A stretch of 37,564 nucleotides of DNA from Deltaproteobacteria bacterium. Lineage in GTDB: Bacteria; Myxococcota_A; UBA796; SXON01. Positions 15,501 to 22,877 of this stretch are shown here, in pieces. The notes under the pieces are model-generated. The model searched no databases. It was not told the origin of the DNA and was given only the letters and a program-made list of their open reading frames with translations. The translations under genes were made by a program, and so were the position numbers. Location of the stretch: the NCBI GenBank assembly GCA_947484175.1, contig CANKOI010000040.1, positions 1-37,564 on the forward strand. The letters run 5' to 3'. Numbering within the stretch: the stretch's first letter is position 1; every line of letters begins with the position of its first letter.

Positions 15501-16333
15501 TCGGCGACATCGCCATCGGCGCCCCCTATCAAGACGCGGGGGGCAACCGGGCTGGCGCCGCCTACCTCGTAGACGGCACCGACACCGGAATGATGACCAC
15601 CGCCTCGTCTGAGGCCATGCGCACCGGCGAGGTCGCTCTCGACCGCGCCGGAACCGCGCTCGCTCTCGTCGGTGACTTGGATGGGGACGGCTTCGGCGAC
15701 CTCATGGTCGGGGCTTGGGGCGACTCCACGGTGGGTACGCGCTCTGGCGCGGTGTACTGTGAATACGGGCCCATCACGGGCACGGCATCGCTCGCGGCGG
15801 CAGACGCCAAGTGGCTTGGGGAGCGCGGAAGTGACCGAGCCGGGCTCGCCGTGGCTGGCGCCGGGGACGTGGATGGCGACGGCCTGGACGACGCGCTGGT
15901 AGGGGCCCCCTACGGCACCTCGGCGTATCTCGTCGGAGCGAACGTGGGCGTCGCCTCGCTCTCAACAGCCACGGCCATCTTCCGGCAAGAAGACGCAGGC
16001 GGCCGGATGGGCTCAAGCGTGGCGGGCGGCGGCGACGTGGACGCGGACGGCTTCGCAGATGTCCTCATCGGTGCGCCCTACAGCAGCGCGTATGTCGCGA
16101 TGGCCGGCTCGGCCTACCTCGTTCGCGGGCCCCTCAGCGGCACCGTACTCCTCGAGGGAGCGGACGGACTCCTGCGCGGAGAGGTGGTATCGGACTTCGT
16201 CGGAACCTCCGTAGCCAACGGTGGAGACAGCGACGGCGACGGCTTCGACGACGTCCTTATCGGCGCGGTGGGGCGCGACGACGGCGGCTCTGCGGCGGGC
16301 GGCGCTTGGCTCTTCTACGGAAGTACTCCCTGA
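12554..16333 (+). CDS. MopE-repeat and FG-GAP lipoprotein
   Basis: A 1259-residue surface or secreted protein. MLSPRWPLLFLLLPALGC is a lipoprotein signal with a slightly atypical box and Cys18. Residues to about 130 are an Asp/Ser/Thr/Gly linker ending in GGDTAA repeats. About ten motifs of the form C[ND]-x-x-D-[DN]-[DN]-C-D-G alternate with DxDGDGxG and GDCDD-x-x-x-x-x-x-P-G-x-x-E motifs, the putative metal-binding repeat named after Methylococcus MopE. A second Gly/Asp/Thr spacer (near residues 440-470) divides the array. The C-terminal third holds seven FG-GAP-like repeats (DVNGDGTQD, DVDGDGADD, DVTGDGVGD, DLDGDGFGD, DVDGDGLDD, DVDADGFAD, DSDGDGFDD), enough for a seven-bladed integrin-like propeller. 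Calcium binding and adhesion are inferred. It begins 52 bp from divergent rarA. Confidence 0.85.
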   Translation: MLSPRWPLLFLLLPALGCERAVVGVDDVGTVETTPAAPGEEIVSDTGSIGAPDVSEQPDRPDSGDAEGDDTESSSTDSGKPPGDSGLYDSGLPGDSASGDDTASGGDTAAGGDTAAGGDTAAGGDTDSGGWVDTAGGGGPVGLPELCNGVDDDLDGTVDEEALDATTWYADGDGDGYGDPAAATLACTVPAGFVADGTDCDDTAADSRPGAAEHCDGADNDCDGTVDELAVDAIAWYPDGDNDGYGSAAGEVWSCEAPAGYNANATDCNDADATVSPVAAESCNSVDDDCDGTIDEEPVDAVVLYVDLDGDGFGGEAAPPACETTDPGLVFESGDCDDELAWVYPDAAEFCDGIDSNCDADADAGAVDAPVWYQDLDGDAYGDSAVALTQCDNPGGWSADASDCDDTDSARAPGLVEVCNGVDDDCSGVADDNGGECDSGGGGTDTGVGSDTADGGGGPPSDTADTGVTVEPSPCDGELWYADLDADGWGDDADTFAGCQPDASWVDQGGDCDDSDPDLSPGATELCNDVDDNCDGTVDNSPADDSVWYGDTDGDGVGSASTFRWACSQPVGFVANEGDCDDSDPAVFPGAVETCDGIDNDCNEGADETSAVDALSWFVDRDGDTHAGISTRSACTQPSNGYPTADDCDDDNSDTYPGAAEVCNDVDDDCNGLVDDGTSIGARYLYADTDSDGYGDPATATWSCSSIAGYVTKGTDCNDLEAAVAPGRAERCDGFDNNCDGSVDEEGASGERTWYADVDGDGVGTGASTVRACSQPAGFASSAGDCDDADAAAFPGATEVCGDGVDNDCDGVASLCGVWGEHPIADSDSWYIGSAPGDDAGRSVGFVGDVNGDGTQDWAVGSSSNNEGTTDAGAVLVFSGGAFGAESTGSALATVYGLAASDFVGWSMGPAGDVDGDGADDLVVSAYGSDTASVDAGAVYLLAGGLSGNEDVRGARLTVFGDTTLDLAGYSVSAGVDVTGDGVGDIAIGAPYQDAGGNRAGAAYLVDGTDTGMMTTASSEAMRTGEVALDRAGTALALVGDLDGDGFGDLMVGAWGDSTVGTRSGAVYCEYGPITGTASLAAADAKWLGERGSDRAGLAVAGAGDVDGDGLDDALVGAPYGTSAYLVGANVGVASLSTATAIFRQEDAGGRMGSSVAGGGDVDADGFADVLIGAPYSSAYVAMAGSAYLVRGPLSGTVLLEGADGLLRGEVVSDFVGTSVANGGDSDGDGFDDVLIGAVGRDDGGSAAGGAWLFYGSTP
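12848..12937 (+). repeat. In-frame 18-bp tandem repeat (GGDTAA)
   Basis: Three identical 18-bp units (12866-12883, 12884-12901, 12902-12919), starting GGCGGCGACACCGCGGCC, are flanked by one variant unit on each side (12848-12865 and 12920-12937). The 18-bp period keeps frame, so copy number can change the linker length of the lipoprotein without a frameshift. Confidence 0.85.
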
Positions 16334-16367
16334 CCGAAGGCTGGATCGGGTAGAGTCGGCCGCAGTC

Positions 16368-18209
16368 ATGACGCACTACCCTGAAGGCTCCCCCGAGCCG
16401 ATCGACGGCAACGTGGAAGAGCGCTTCCGCATCGAGGGCCCGGTCACCACACCGGAGCGTGCGTGGCGCCTCGTGGGAGACACGGACTGGATGAACCGGG
16501 TGGCCGGCAACGGCAGCGTGCTGGGGATAGGGGTGTCCACCCAGGACGATGGTTTCGCAATGCTCACCGGGGAGCTCGCCGCACCGTTGGGAACGCGGGT
16601 TGCTTTCTCAGAGGTGTGGTCGTCGTGGGTAAGTGAGCGTTTTTTTCGCCAGGTACGCGACCTTCGTTCCCCATTTTTCGCGCGGAGCGACTATCGCGCC
16701 GAACTGGTGCCCTCGGAGGGCGGCGTGCGTCCTGTCGTGGAGATGGCGTTGCAGGGTCCGGGGTGGGCCTCGCTGGTGCGGCGTGGAATCTCGCTGAACG
16801 GCATGCACCGGAGGTGGGCGGCGGCCCTGCAGGGGTTGGCGAAGCCGGACGGAGCGGGCCCTGGCCAGGCCCCGCGCGAACTGAATGCCGAGGCGCTGGC
16901 CGCGCTCGCCCGCTGGCGGCTGGTCTCGCCGCCTGAGCTGGTAGACCGTTTCGCGCACGCGTTTTCCCACGCCCGTCCGGGCGAACTCACCCGCTTGCGC
17001 GCGTTCGTCCTTGCCGATCAGTGGGGCTTGGAGCGGGAGGATGTCCTCGATGCGCTCGTCGGCGGCGTGGACGGCGGCGCTGTGGAGCTGTTCTGGTCGG
17101 TGCGCTGCAATCGCTGCTACGGGCAGTTGGCGGGCGGGCGGCTGCTCTCCGATGTGGCCGATCACGTGGACTGCCCCGCGTGCGGAGTCCGGAGCGACAC
17201 CGATCTGGGTGAGAACGTGGAGGTATTGTTCGCCCCCCATCCGAGCGTGGTGCGGGCGTTGGATGTCAACTTCTGCACCATCTTTCCCGCTGCCGCACCC
17301 TCTCAGCAGGCCGTTTTTACGCTGCTCCCTGGTCAACGGGTGCAGGTCGACGTTCCGCTGCCCCGGGGGAAGTGGCGTCTCGGGGCGGGAGGGTCGGTGC
17401 CCGACCTCGAGATCACGGCGGGAGGTCAGGGAGAGAGCACGCTTCGCTGGAGTGGCGATCCTTGCGAGCCCACGGAGGTGAAGGCTGGCCTCGTGGCGCT
17501 GGACATCCAGAATCCCAGTGCGTCCCGAGCGCGCGTGCAGCTCATCAAGCTTGGCGGCGCCTTGCCGATGGTGCCGGCCAGTCTGCTCACGACTCGAGAC
17601 CGCTTTCGAAGGCGGCTCGGGCATCAGGTGCTCGCACCTGACCTGCGCGTCGGCGTGCGATCGATCACCCTGCTGTTCACCGACCTGAGCGGGAGCACGG
17701 CGATGTACGAGGAGTTGGGAGACGCCCGGGCCTTCGCAGTGGTCCGCGACCACTTTGCCATTCTCCGCGCTGTTGCAGCCCGCCATGAGGGTACGGTCGT
17801 GAAGACGATCGGAGATGCCGTGATGGCGGCGTTCTTCGACGCGACCTCCGCCGTGACCGCGGCGCTGGAGATGCAGTCCGAGTTCAGGGCGTGGGCTTCG
17901 GGGCTCGGCATGGCGCAGCCGATCTCCCTGAAGGTAGGGGTGCATCGCGGGGCTGCGCTCGCCGTCCATAGCGACCAGAGCGGGCTCGACTACTTCGGTG
18001 GTACCGTCAACCTCGCCGCGCGGGCTCAGGGGGCGGCCGGCGCCGGGGATGTCGTGTGGACCGAAGCCATCCAGTCCGAACCGCTGGTGTGTGGAGTGCT
18101 GGCCCGCATCGGCATCGTGGGCGAGCCGTTCGCGCGGGAGTTGAAGGGGCTGGGGATGGTGCGGCTGTTCCGGGCAGTGGCTCAGAACGACGAGCCCGCC
18201 GCGAAGTAG
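16368..18209 (+). CDS. Class III adenylate/guanylate cyclase with DUF5939-like and zinc-ribbon N-terminus
   Basis: The 613-residue protein starts at ATG 16368. The N-terminal half resembles the DUF5939 region seen in some cyclases, opening with an SRPBCC-like segment (EERFRIEGPVTTPERAWRLV). A zinc ribbon follows, VRCNRCYGQL and VDCPACGVRS (CxxC...CxxC, about residues 245-275). The catalytic domain (about 430-613) has SITLLFTDLSGSTAMYEELG with metal ligand Asp439, VVKTIGDAVMAAF with Lys479 and Asp483, and LDYFGGTVNLAARAQ with the Asp, Asn and Arg used for adenine and transition-state binding, so an ATP cyclase is favoured. No TM segment is seen, so it is cytoplasmic. It overlaps the convergent gene by 28 bp. 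The signal sensed is unknown. Confidence 0.85.
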   Translation: MTHYPEGSPEPIDGNVEERFRIEGPVTTPERAWRLVGDTDWMNRVAGNGSVLGIGVSTQDDGFAMLTGELAAPLGTRVAFSEVWSSWVSERFFRQVRDLRSPFFARSDYRAELVPSEGGVRPVVEMALQGPGWASLVRRGISLNGMHRRWAAALQGLAKPDGAGPGQAPRELNAEALAALARWRLVSPPELVDRFAHAFSHARPGELTRLRAFVLADQWGLEREDVLDALVGGVDGGAVELFWSVRCNRCYGQLAGGRLLSDVADHVDCPACGVRSDTDLGENVEVLFAPHPSVVRALDVNFCTIFPAAAPSQQAVFTLLPGQRVQVDVPLPRGKWRLGAGGSVPDLEITAGGQGESTLRWSGDPCEPTEVKAGLVALDIQNPSASRARVQLIKLGGALPMVPASLLTTRDRFRRRLGHQVLAPDLRVGVRSITLLFTDLSGSTAMYEELGDARAFAVVRDHFAILRAVAARHEGTVVKTIGDAVMAAFFDATSAVTAALEMQSEFRAWASGLGMAQPISLKVGVHRGAALAVHSDQSGLDYFGGTVNLAARAQGAAGAGDVVWTEAIQSEPLVCGVLARIGIVGEPFARELKGLGMVRLFRAVAQNDEPAAK

Positions 18210-21200
18210 AGGCCGTCGGCGGAGCCCGGCTGGATGCCCTCGCCCAGCACGCCGAACGCGTAGCCGGCTCGGCCGTACAGGCTCATGCCGTAGAAGGCGA
18301 TCGCGCTGAGGCGGATTTCCGCGCCCACCCCCACCAGGGAGCGGTCGAAGCCGGCATCGGCGGGATCGTCCCACGCGTTGCCGGCGTCGACCACGACGGC
18401 GCCGCTGAGGTGCCGCAGGAACAGCGGGATGGTGCCGAAGCCGCGCTGGATCTGCCAGATCGGGAAGCGGTACTCGCCGCTGGCGAGCCAGTACGCCTCG
18501 CCGTCGCGGGTGCTCGGGTAGAAGCCGCGAAGGGCGCGCCACTCCGCGGGAATCACGGTCACACCGTTCTCCGAGAAGGTGCCGCCGAGTCGGAAGCTGC
18601 CGTACTGGAACGTGCTGCCCAGCGAAAATCCTCCGGACGCTTTCCACGCCAATACGTGGTTCGCCGCCCAGGGGGCGGTGACGTACTCGCGCCACTCGCC
18701 GGTGAGCTGAACTTGGTCGAAGGGTGTGGGCTGATTGGTCTCGTCCAGACTGTTGCTGCCGAGCCAGCCGGGCGTGTACTCGATGCCCGCTCCCAGGGAG
18801 CGCGCTTTCTCCGGCGAGATGGAGAGCGCATACGCTTCGCCCCGCCCGTAGCTCCAGCCTAGCGCGAAGGTGTTGAAGAGGCCTCGGCTGGGCAAGGCGG
18901 GGTAGTACACGTCGGCGGGAAGGGTGTCTTTCGGCTGGCGTAGTTCAGCGCGCACCGCAGCGGACAGCCCGGAACTTTCGTCCAGAGGGTAGTAGCCGCT
19001 GAGTCCTCCTCGGATGCGGTGGTCCCAGTAGCGTTGGTCGGTGGACTGCACCCCGGGGATCAGGGCTCCGCCCTCGCGAGGCGCCGGGGTGAGTACGGAG
19101 ATGGTGCTGTACGGCGACACGTAGGTGCTGGCGCTGAGCTGGAAGATCGGCCGCCACTTGTTGACGGTGAAGCTTCCGCCCCCTCCGAGGAATTCCGCGT
19201 CGGTGCGCCACGTTGCGTATCCAGCGTAGCTGAGCTGCCGGAGCGCGTCGGCACCGCCACTGAACGCGCTGAGGAAGAGCCCGAAATCTTCACCCGTGGT
19301 GGTGAGCAGCGTGCCGGGCACCCAGAAACGCGGCGGGATCAAGGTGGGGAGGGGGGTGTAGGGGCGCACGCGCGGGTCGGGAGGAGGGGCTTCGGGCGGC
19401 GCTTGAACGGGCGGGGGCGGCGCTTCGCTCTCGACCTGCGTAGACGGCTGGGGACTCTTTCGGGCTTCGATGCGGGCCTGGCGGGCGGCCTTGCGGGCCG
19501 TGCGGGCGGCTGCTTTGAGCTTTCGTTCCTCGCGGGCCGCCTGACCTGCCCGGGGTGGTTCGGGCGTTCCCGAGCGGATTCGCAGCTCGGGCGTCGGAGC
19601 GCTGGCCAGAGCAGGGGAGACCGGCTCGTAGCTGGGGAGCACACCTAAATCGCGCCAAGTTTCGCGCGCGAGGGGGAGGGTGGCCACGACGGAACCTGCG
19701 GCCGAGAGGCTCTGTACCGCGAGGGTGAGCCCGTCCGGCGACGGAGAGGGGGCGAACGCGCCGATGACCGCGTTGGTCACTCGGAAGATCCGGTCGGACT
19801 CCACCTCGACCGCGTACACGTTCAGGACCCCGCTACGGTCGGAGGCGAAGTACAAGTAGCGCCCGTCGGCGCTCCACGCGGGTTGCACGTCGAGCGCGGC
19901 ATCCCAGGTGAGGCGCCGAAACGACGTGCCGTCGGGGTGGTAGAGCCACAGGTCGCGTTGGCCTTCCGACCACAGGCTCACCGCAATCAGGCGCCCATCG
20001 GGCGAGAAGCGGGGGGCCCCGAACTGCTTGTGGCCGTGGGCCTCCGTGAGCGGGAGCAGCCGCTGGTCGATCGTCAGTTCAGCGAGGCGGGTCTCTTGCA
20101 GCTCGTTCGTTACGCACACGACCCTCCCGCCGTCGGGGGAGAACGTCGCGTTGCGTGCCCGCTTGCCCCGCGTGAGCGCCGTGGACGAGCCCCGATCGAG
20201 GTCGTACACCAGCACATCATCCACTACCGAGTACAGTTCGTGCCGGCGGCTGCTCGTGTAGAGGAACGCCTCGCCGTCATTTCGCCACTGGATGTCTTCT
20301 GCCGCCGGGCCGCCCGCCACCAACGTGGCAGCCTTTCCCGGCGCCTGCTTCCACAACCCCGAACCCCGCCGAGGGTCAGTACAGCTGTACCAGAGGTCGC
20401 CGGTCACCGGATTGTAGATAGGAGACACACACCCCTGCGAGACCGGGCTCACGACCTCCAACTCCGTGGCACCGTCCGCCTCGACCGCTGCCTTCTGGGC
20501 CGCATATCGGGACTCCAGCGCCGCCTTCCATTCGCCGTGGAGCGCAACGAACGAGGCGCCGAAGGTGCGGCGGGCTTGGAGGAAGAAGGGCACGCTCGCG
20601 CCGTAGCGGTGCACCCACTCCGTCCATTTGTCCTCGCCGCGGCTGTCGGCGATGAACTGCATGAAGTCCTGACCGAAGAGATACCGGAGGTTTCCGCCCG
20701 GGCTGAGCGGCTGGAAGCCGTCGAGGTTGCCGAGCGGCGGGAAGGCGCCCTCCAGCACCGCCACGCGCTTCACCATGTCCACTGCGGCGGCGCGGCCGCG
20801 GCCTCCGGTGGTGTGGCGCGTTTCTTCGAAGGTGGCCAGCCCCTCCACCGTCCAGAGCGGCGCGATCTGGTGCGTGGAGATGAGCGTTCCAAACAGCGCG
20901 CGCGCTACCCGCGGCAGACCCTCCACGGTGTCCATCTGCAGGATGTGCGCGAGCTCGTGGGTGACGATCCCTTCGTTCCAGTCCTCGTAGAGCCCCAGCG
21001 TGGAATCCCCGCCGGGGCTGGTCACATAGATGGTGATCTGGTTGTAGGGCAAGGACTGCGCCATGCCGTTCGCGCTGTCTGTCCAGTCCACCAGCACGAT
21101 CTGCACGACGCCCTTCGGTTCATGCTCGAGGTCGACCGTAAGCGCAGTCCATGCCGCCTCCGCCGCTTCAGCCATCTCCTTGGCGATCTGCTCCTCGCCG

Positions 21201-21307
21201 TCGTGGAAGGTGATGGCGAAGTGTTCGGTGTGGAGGGTCTGCCAACGCAGGTCGGGGTCCCACGAGGCCGCCGAGGCCACCGTCACGAGCGCAGACAGGA
21301 GCAACAC
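18182..21307 (-). CDS. Outer-membrane fusion: HExxH domain, PD40 propeller, Omp85-like barrel
   Basis: The 1041-residue protein starts at GTG 21307 with signal-like VLLLSALVTVASAASW. Residues 20-280 form a peptidase-MA-like gluzincin domain: THELAHILQMD supplies HExxH (His117, Glu118, His121), and WTVEGLATFEE supplies a possible third ligand (Glu155 or Glu161). Residues about 290-580 contain TolB-like PD40 strands (ATFSPDGGRVV, PRFSPDGRLIAVS, PAWSADGRYLYFASDRSG, PSPSPDGLTLAV). A Lys/Arg/Ala-rich then Pro-rich linker (about 600-680) leads to a C-terminal beta-barrel of the BamA/TamA surface-antigen type (repeated aromatic strands such as RNVG-type GGLSGYYPL, and VVVDAGNAWDD, ending in Phe). 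Location in the outer membrane with a periplasmic head is inferred. It is divergent from the MCE gene, 50 bp away. Confidence 0.82.
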   Translation of the reverse strand: MLLLSALVTVASAASWDPDLRWQTLHTEHFAITFHDGEEQIAKEMAEAAEAAWTALTVDLEHEPKGVVQIVLVDWTDSANGMAQSLPYNQITIYVTSPGGDSTLGLYEDWNEGIVTHELAHILQMDTVEGLPRVARALFGTLISTHQIAPLWTVEGLATFEETRHTTGGRGRAAAVDMVKRVAVLEGAFPPLGNLDGFQPLSPGGNLRYLFGQDFMQFIADSRGEDKWTEWVHRYGASVPFFLQARRTFGASFVALHGEWKAALESRYAAQKAAVEADGATELEVVSPVSQGCVSPIYNPVTGDLWYSCTDPRRGSGLWKQAPGKAATLVAGGPAAEDIQWRNDGEAFLYTSSRRHELYSVVDDVLVYDLDRGSSTALTRGKRARNATFSPDGGRVVCVTNELQETRLAELTIDQRLLPLTEAHGHKQFGAPRFSPDGRLIAVSLWSEGQRDLWLYHPDGTSFRRLTWDAALDVQPAWSADGRYLYFASDRSGVLNVYAVEVESDRIFRVTNAVIGAFAPSPSPDGLTLAVQSLSAAGSVVATLPLARETWRDLGVLPSYEPVSPALASAPTPELRIRSGTPEPPRAGQAAREERKLKAAARTARKAARQARIEARKSPQPSTQVESEAPPPPVQAPPEAPPPDPRVRPYTPLPTLIPPRFWVPGTLLTTTGEDFGLFLSAFSGGADALRQLSYAGYATWRTDAEFLGGGGSFTVNKWRPIFQLSASTYVSPYSTISVLTPAPREGGALIPGVQSTDQRYWDHRIRGGLSGYYPLDESSGLSAAVRAELRQPKDTLPADVYYPALPSRGLFNTFALGWSYGRGEAYALSISPEKARSLGAGIEYTPGWLGSNSLDETNQPTPFDQVQLTGEWREYVTAPWAANHVLAWKASGGFSLGSTFQYGSFRLGGTFSENGVTVIPAEWRALRGFYPSTRDGEAYWLASGEYRFPIWQIQRGFGTIPLFLRHLSGAVVVDAGNAWDDPADAGFDRSLVGVGAEIRLSAIAFYGMSLYGRAGYAFGVLGEGIQPGSADGLYFAAGSSF

Positions 21308-21312
21308 GGCCT

Positions 21313-21328
21313 GTTCGTATCCTCGAAC
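21313..21328. promoter_or_regulatory. Inverted repeat between the divergent Omp85-like and MCE genes
   Basis: GTTCG (21313-21317) and CGAAC (21324-21328) are inverted copies spaced by 6 bases in the 50-bp divergent spacer, 5 bp from the GTG of the minus-strand gene. A shared operator is possible. The arrangement is the reverse of the GAAC-N4-GTTC LexA box of Gram-positive bacteria and is not claimed as one. Confidence 0.3.
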
Positions 21329-21357
21329 GGGTGAGCCGGATATGCTCGCCGGCGCCC

Positions 21358-22800
21358 ATGTTTCGATTCAGCACCGAGTTTCGTGTAGGAGCGCTCACCC
21401 TGCTCATCCTGGGCATCGTCGCCGCCGCCATTTTGCGGGCCGACGACAAGCCGGGCGAGTCAGGCGAGCCGTACATGCTCTACGCCGACTTTCCCACGGC
21501 GGAGGGGGTGTTCCCCACCACGCCCGTACGGGTTGCCGGGGTGATCGTGGGGCACGTGGACAGTCTTGAACTCCGCGGCGGCAGCGCCCACCTCACGCTC
21601 GCCATCCTTGATCACGTGCAGCTTCCGCGCGACAGCGTGGCGTCGCTGAAGACCGAGGGCCTGCTTGGCGACAAGAGTGTGCGCGTGGTGCCCGGTGTGG
21701 CGCCAGAGCTGCTTGTCGAGGGCGACACCCTCACCGTGGGCGACCTACCGCCCGACCTCGAGAAGGTCATCCGTCAGGTCAACGACATCGCTGGCGATAT
21801 CAAGGTGATCACCGCCAACGTGCGCGCGGTCACCGAGGACGAAACCACCAAGCAGGAGCTCCTGCTCACCATTCAGAACGTGCGCGTGCTCTCGGAACAG
21901 CTCACCGCGATCGCTGCTGCGAACAGCGACGACGTGGCCATCATCACGGCGAACCTCCGCGACGTCTCGGCCTCCTTGAAGGAGGTTCTGGAGCGCACCA
22001 GCGAGGATGTTGACGAGGAGATGCAGGCCGTGAAGGCCGCCACCGCCAAACTCGATGCGTCGCTCGCGCACATCGAGTCGATCACCGGCGGCATCGAACG
22101 CGGCGAGGGCACCTTAGGGAAGTTGCTGAAGGACGACTCCACGATCGTGTCGATCAACGAAACGATCGACTCTGTGAACGGCCTGATCGGCGATGCAGGC
22201 AAGCTGCGAACCGAGGTGTTCTACCGGGGCGGGTACTATTTCGGGAGTGACCCCACGAGTGATCTGCTCGACGAGAACCCCGTCGCTGGGCGCTCGCGAA
22301 ACGGAGTGGGTGTGCGCCTGTTCCCTACCGAAGATCACTGGTACGCCTTTGAGCTCGCCGGCCATCCGCAGGGCGACATCTCCTCGGAAACACATGTTTT
22401 TCCCGACTTCGGCTCCAGCTACGAAGAGGTCGTCGTCAAACCAGGGTTCCGCGTGTCCTTCCAGTTCGCGAGGCGGTGGCACGACGCTGTGTTCCGCTTC
22501 GGCGTGAAGGACAACAGTGGCGGAGTGGGGTTCGACTACTACTTGGCCGACGACAAGTTCATGCTGGGCGTGGACCTCTTCGACTTCGCGTACGGCAGCT
22601 ACCCGGTGCTCGACGGCACCCCGAACCTCCAGCTCAACGCCCGCTGGATGCCGTGGCGGCACCTGTACTTCGAGGCTGGGCTCGACAGCGTCATCATGGG
22701 CGCCAACCACGGCTACTTTGCCGGCTACGCAGGTGGAGGCTTCTACTTCGACGACCGGGACGTGAAGCTCATCCTCGCCGCCTTGCCGCTGAAGCCCTGA
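21358..22800 (+). CDS. MCE/MlaD-family protein with beta-rich C-terminal domain
   Basis: The 480-residue protein opens with a membrane anchor (VGALTLLILGIVAAAILRA) and one MCE domain (about 38-120: YADFPTAEGVFPTTPVRVAG, then SLKTEGLLGDKSVRVVPG). MCE proteins bind and guide lipids between membranes. A long helical region follows (about 125-285, ending GEGTLGKLLKDDSTI), as in MlaD-like proteins that extend as a coiled tube. Residues about 290-480 are a beta-strand-rich domain with alternating aromatic residues (RTEVFYRGGYYFGSD, GVRLFPTEDHWYAFELAG, KFMLGVDLFDFAYGSY), resembling an outer-membrane barrel or sheet. No MlaE or MlaF partner gene lies nearby. The start is ATG 21358. The Omp85-like gene is transcribed divergently. 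Confidence 0.85.
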   Translation: MFRFSTEFRVGALTLLILGIVAAAILRADDKPGESGEPYMLYADFPTAEGVFPTTPVRVAGVIVGHVDSLELRGGSAHLTLAILDHVQLPRDSVASLKTEGLLGDKSVRVVPGVAPELLVEGDTLTVGDLPPDLEKVIRQVNDIAGDIKVITANVRAVTEDETTKQELLLTIQNVRVLSEQLTAIAAANSDDVAIITANLRDVSASLKEVLERTSEDVDEEMQAVKAATAKLDASLAHIESITGGIERGEGTLGKLLKDDSTIVSINETIDSVNGLIGDAGKLRTEVFYRGGYYFGSDPTSDLLDENPVAGRSRNGVGVRLFPTEDHWYAFELAGHPQGDISSETHVFPDFGSSYEEVVVKPGFRVSFQFARRWHDAVFRFGVKDNSGGVGFDYYLADDKFMLGVDLFDFAYGSYPVLDGTPNLQLNARWMPWRHLYFEAGLDSVIMGANHGYFAGYAGGGFYFDDRDVKLILAALPLKP

Positions 22801-22865
22801 CCAACCGCTGACTGCCGGGCTCACTTCTTCGCGCCTCGTCGGTTACAGTCAGCGCTCCCCCAGCT

Positions 22866-22870
22866 AGGAG
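22866..22870 (+). promoter_or_regulatory. Ribosome binding site of the giant TPR gene
   Basis: AGGAG lies seven bases before ATG 22878. It supports this start over any in-frame codon further downstream in the repetitive N-terminus. Confidence 0.65.
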
Positions 22871-22877
22871 TCGCCGG

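Noticed and set aside
12521-15532. Minus-strand frame of about 1000 codons opposite the MopE-like gene
   Set aside because: It is the mirror of the repeated Asp/Cys codons and gives only Val/Ala/Gly-rich repeats; the + strand protein has signal peptide, MopE and FG-GAP motifs.
16608-18695. Minus-strand frame opposite the cyclase
   Set aside because: The catalytic motifs of a class III cyclase are on the + strand; the minus frame is Arg/Pro-rich without motifs.
21313-21328. LexA box
   Set aside because: GTTCG-N6-CGAAC has the inverse order and different spacing from the LexA boxes I know, and neither flanking gene is a DNA-damage gene.
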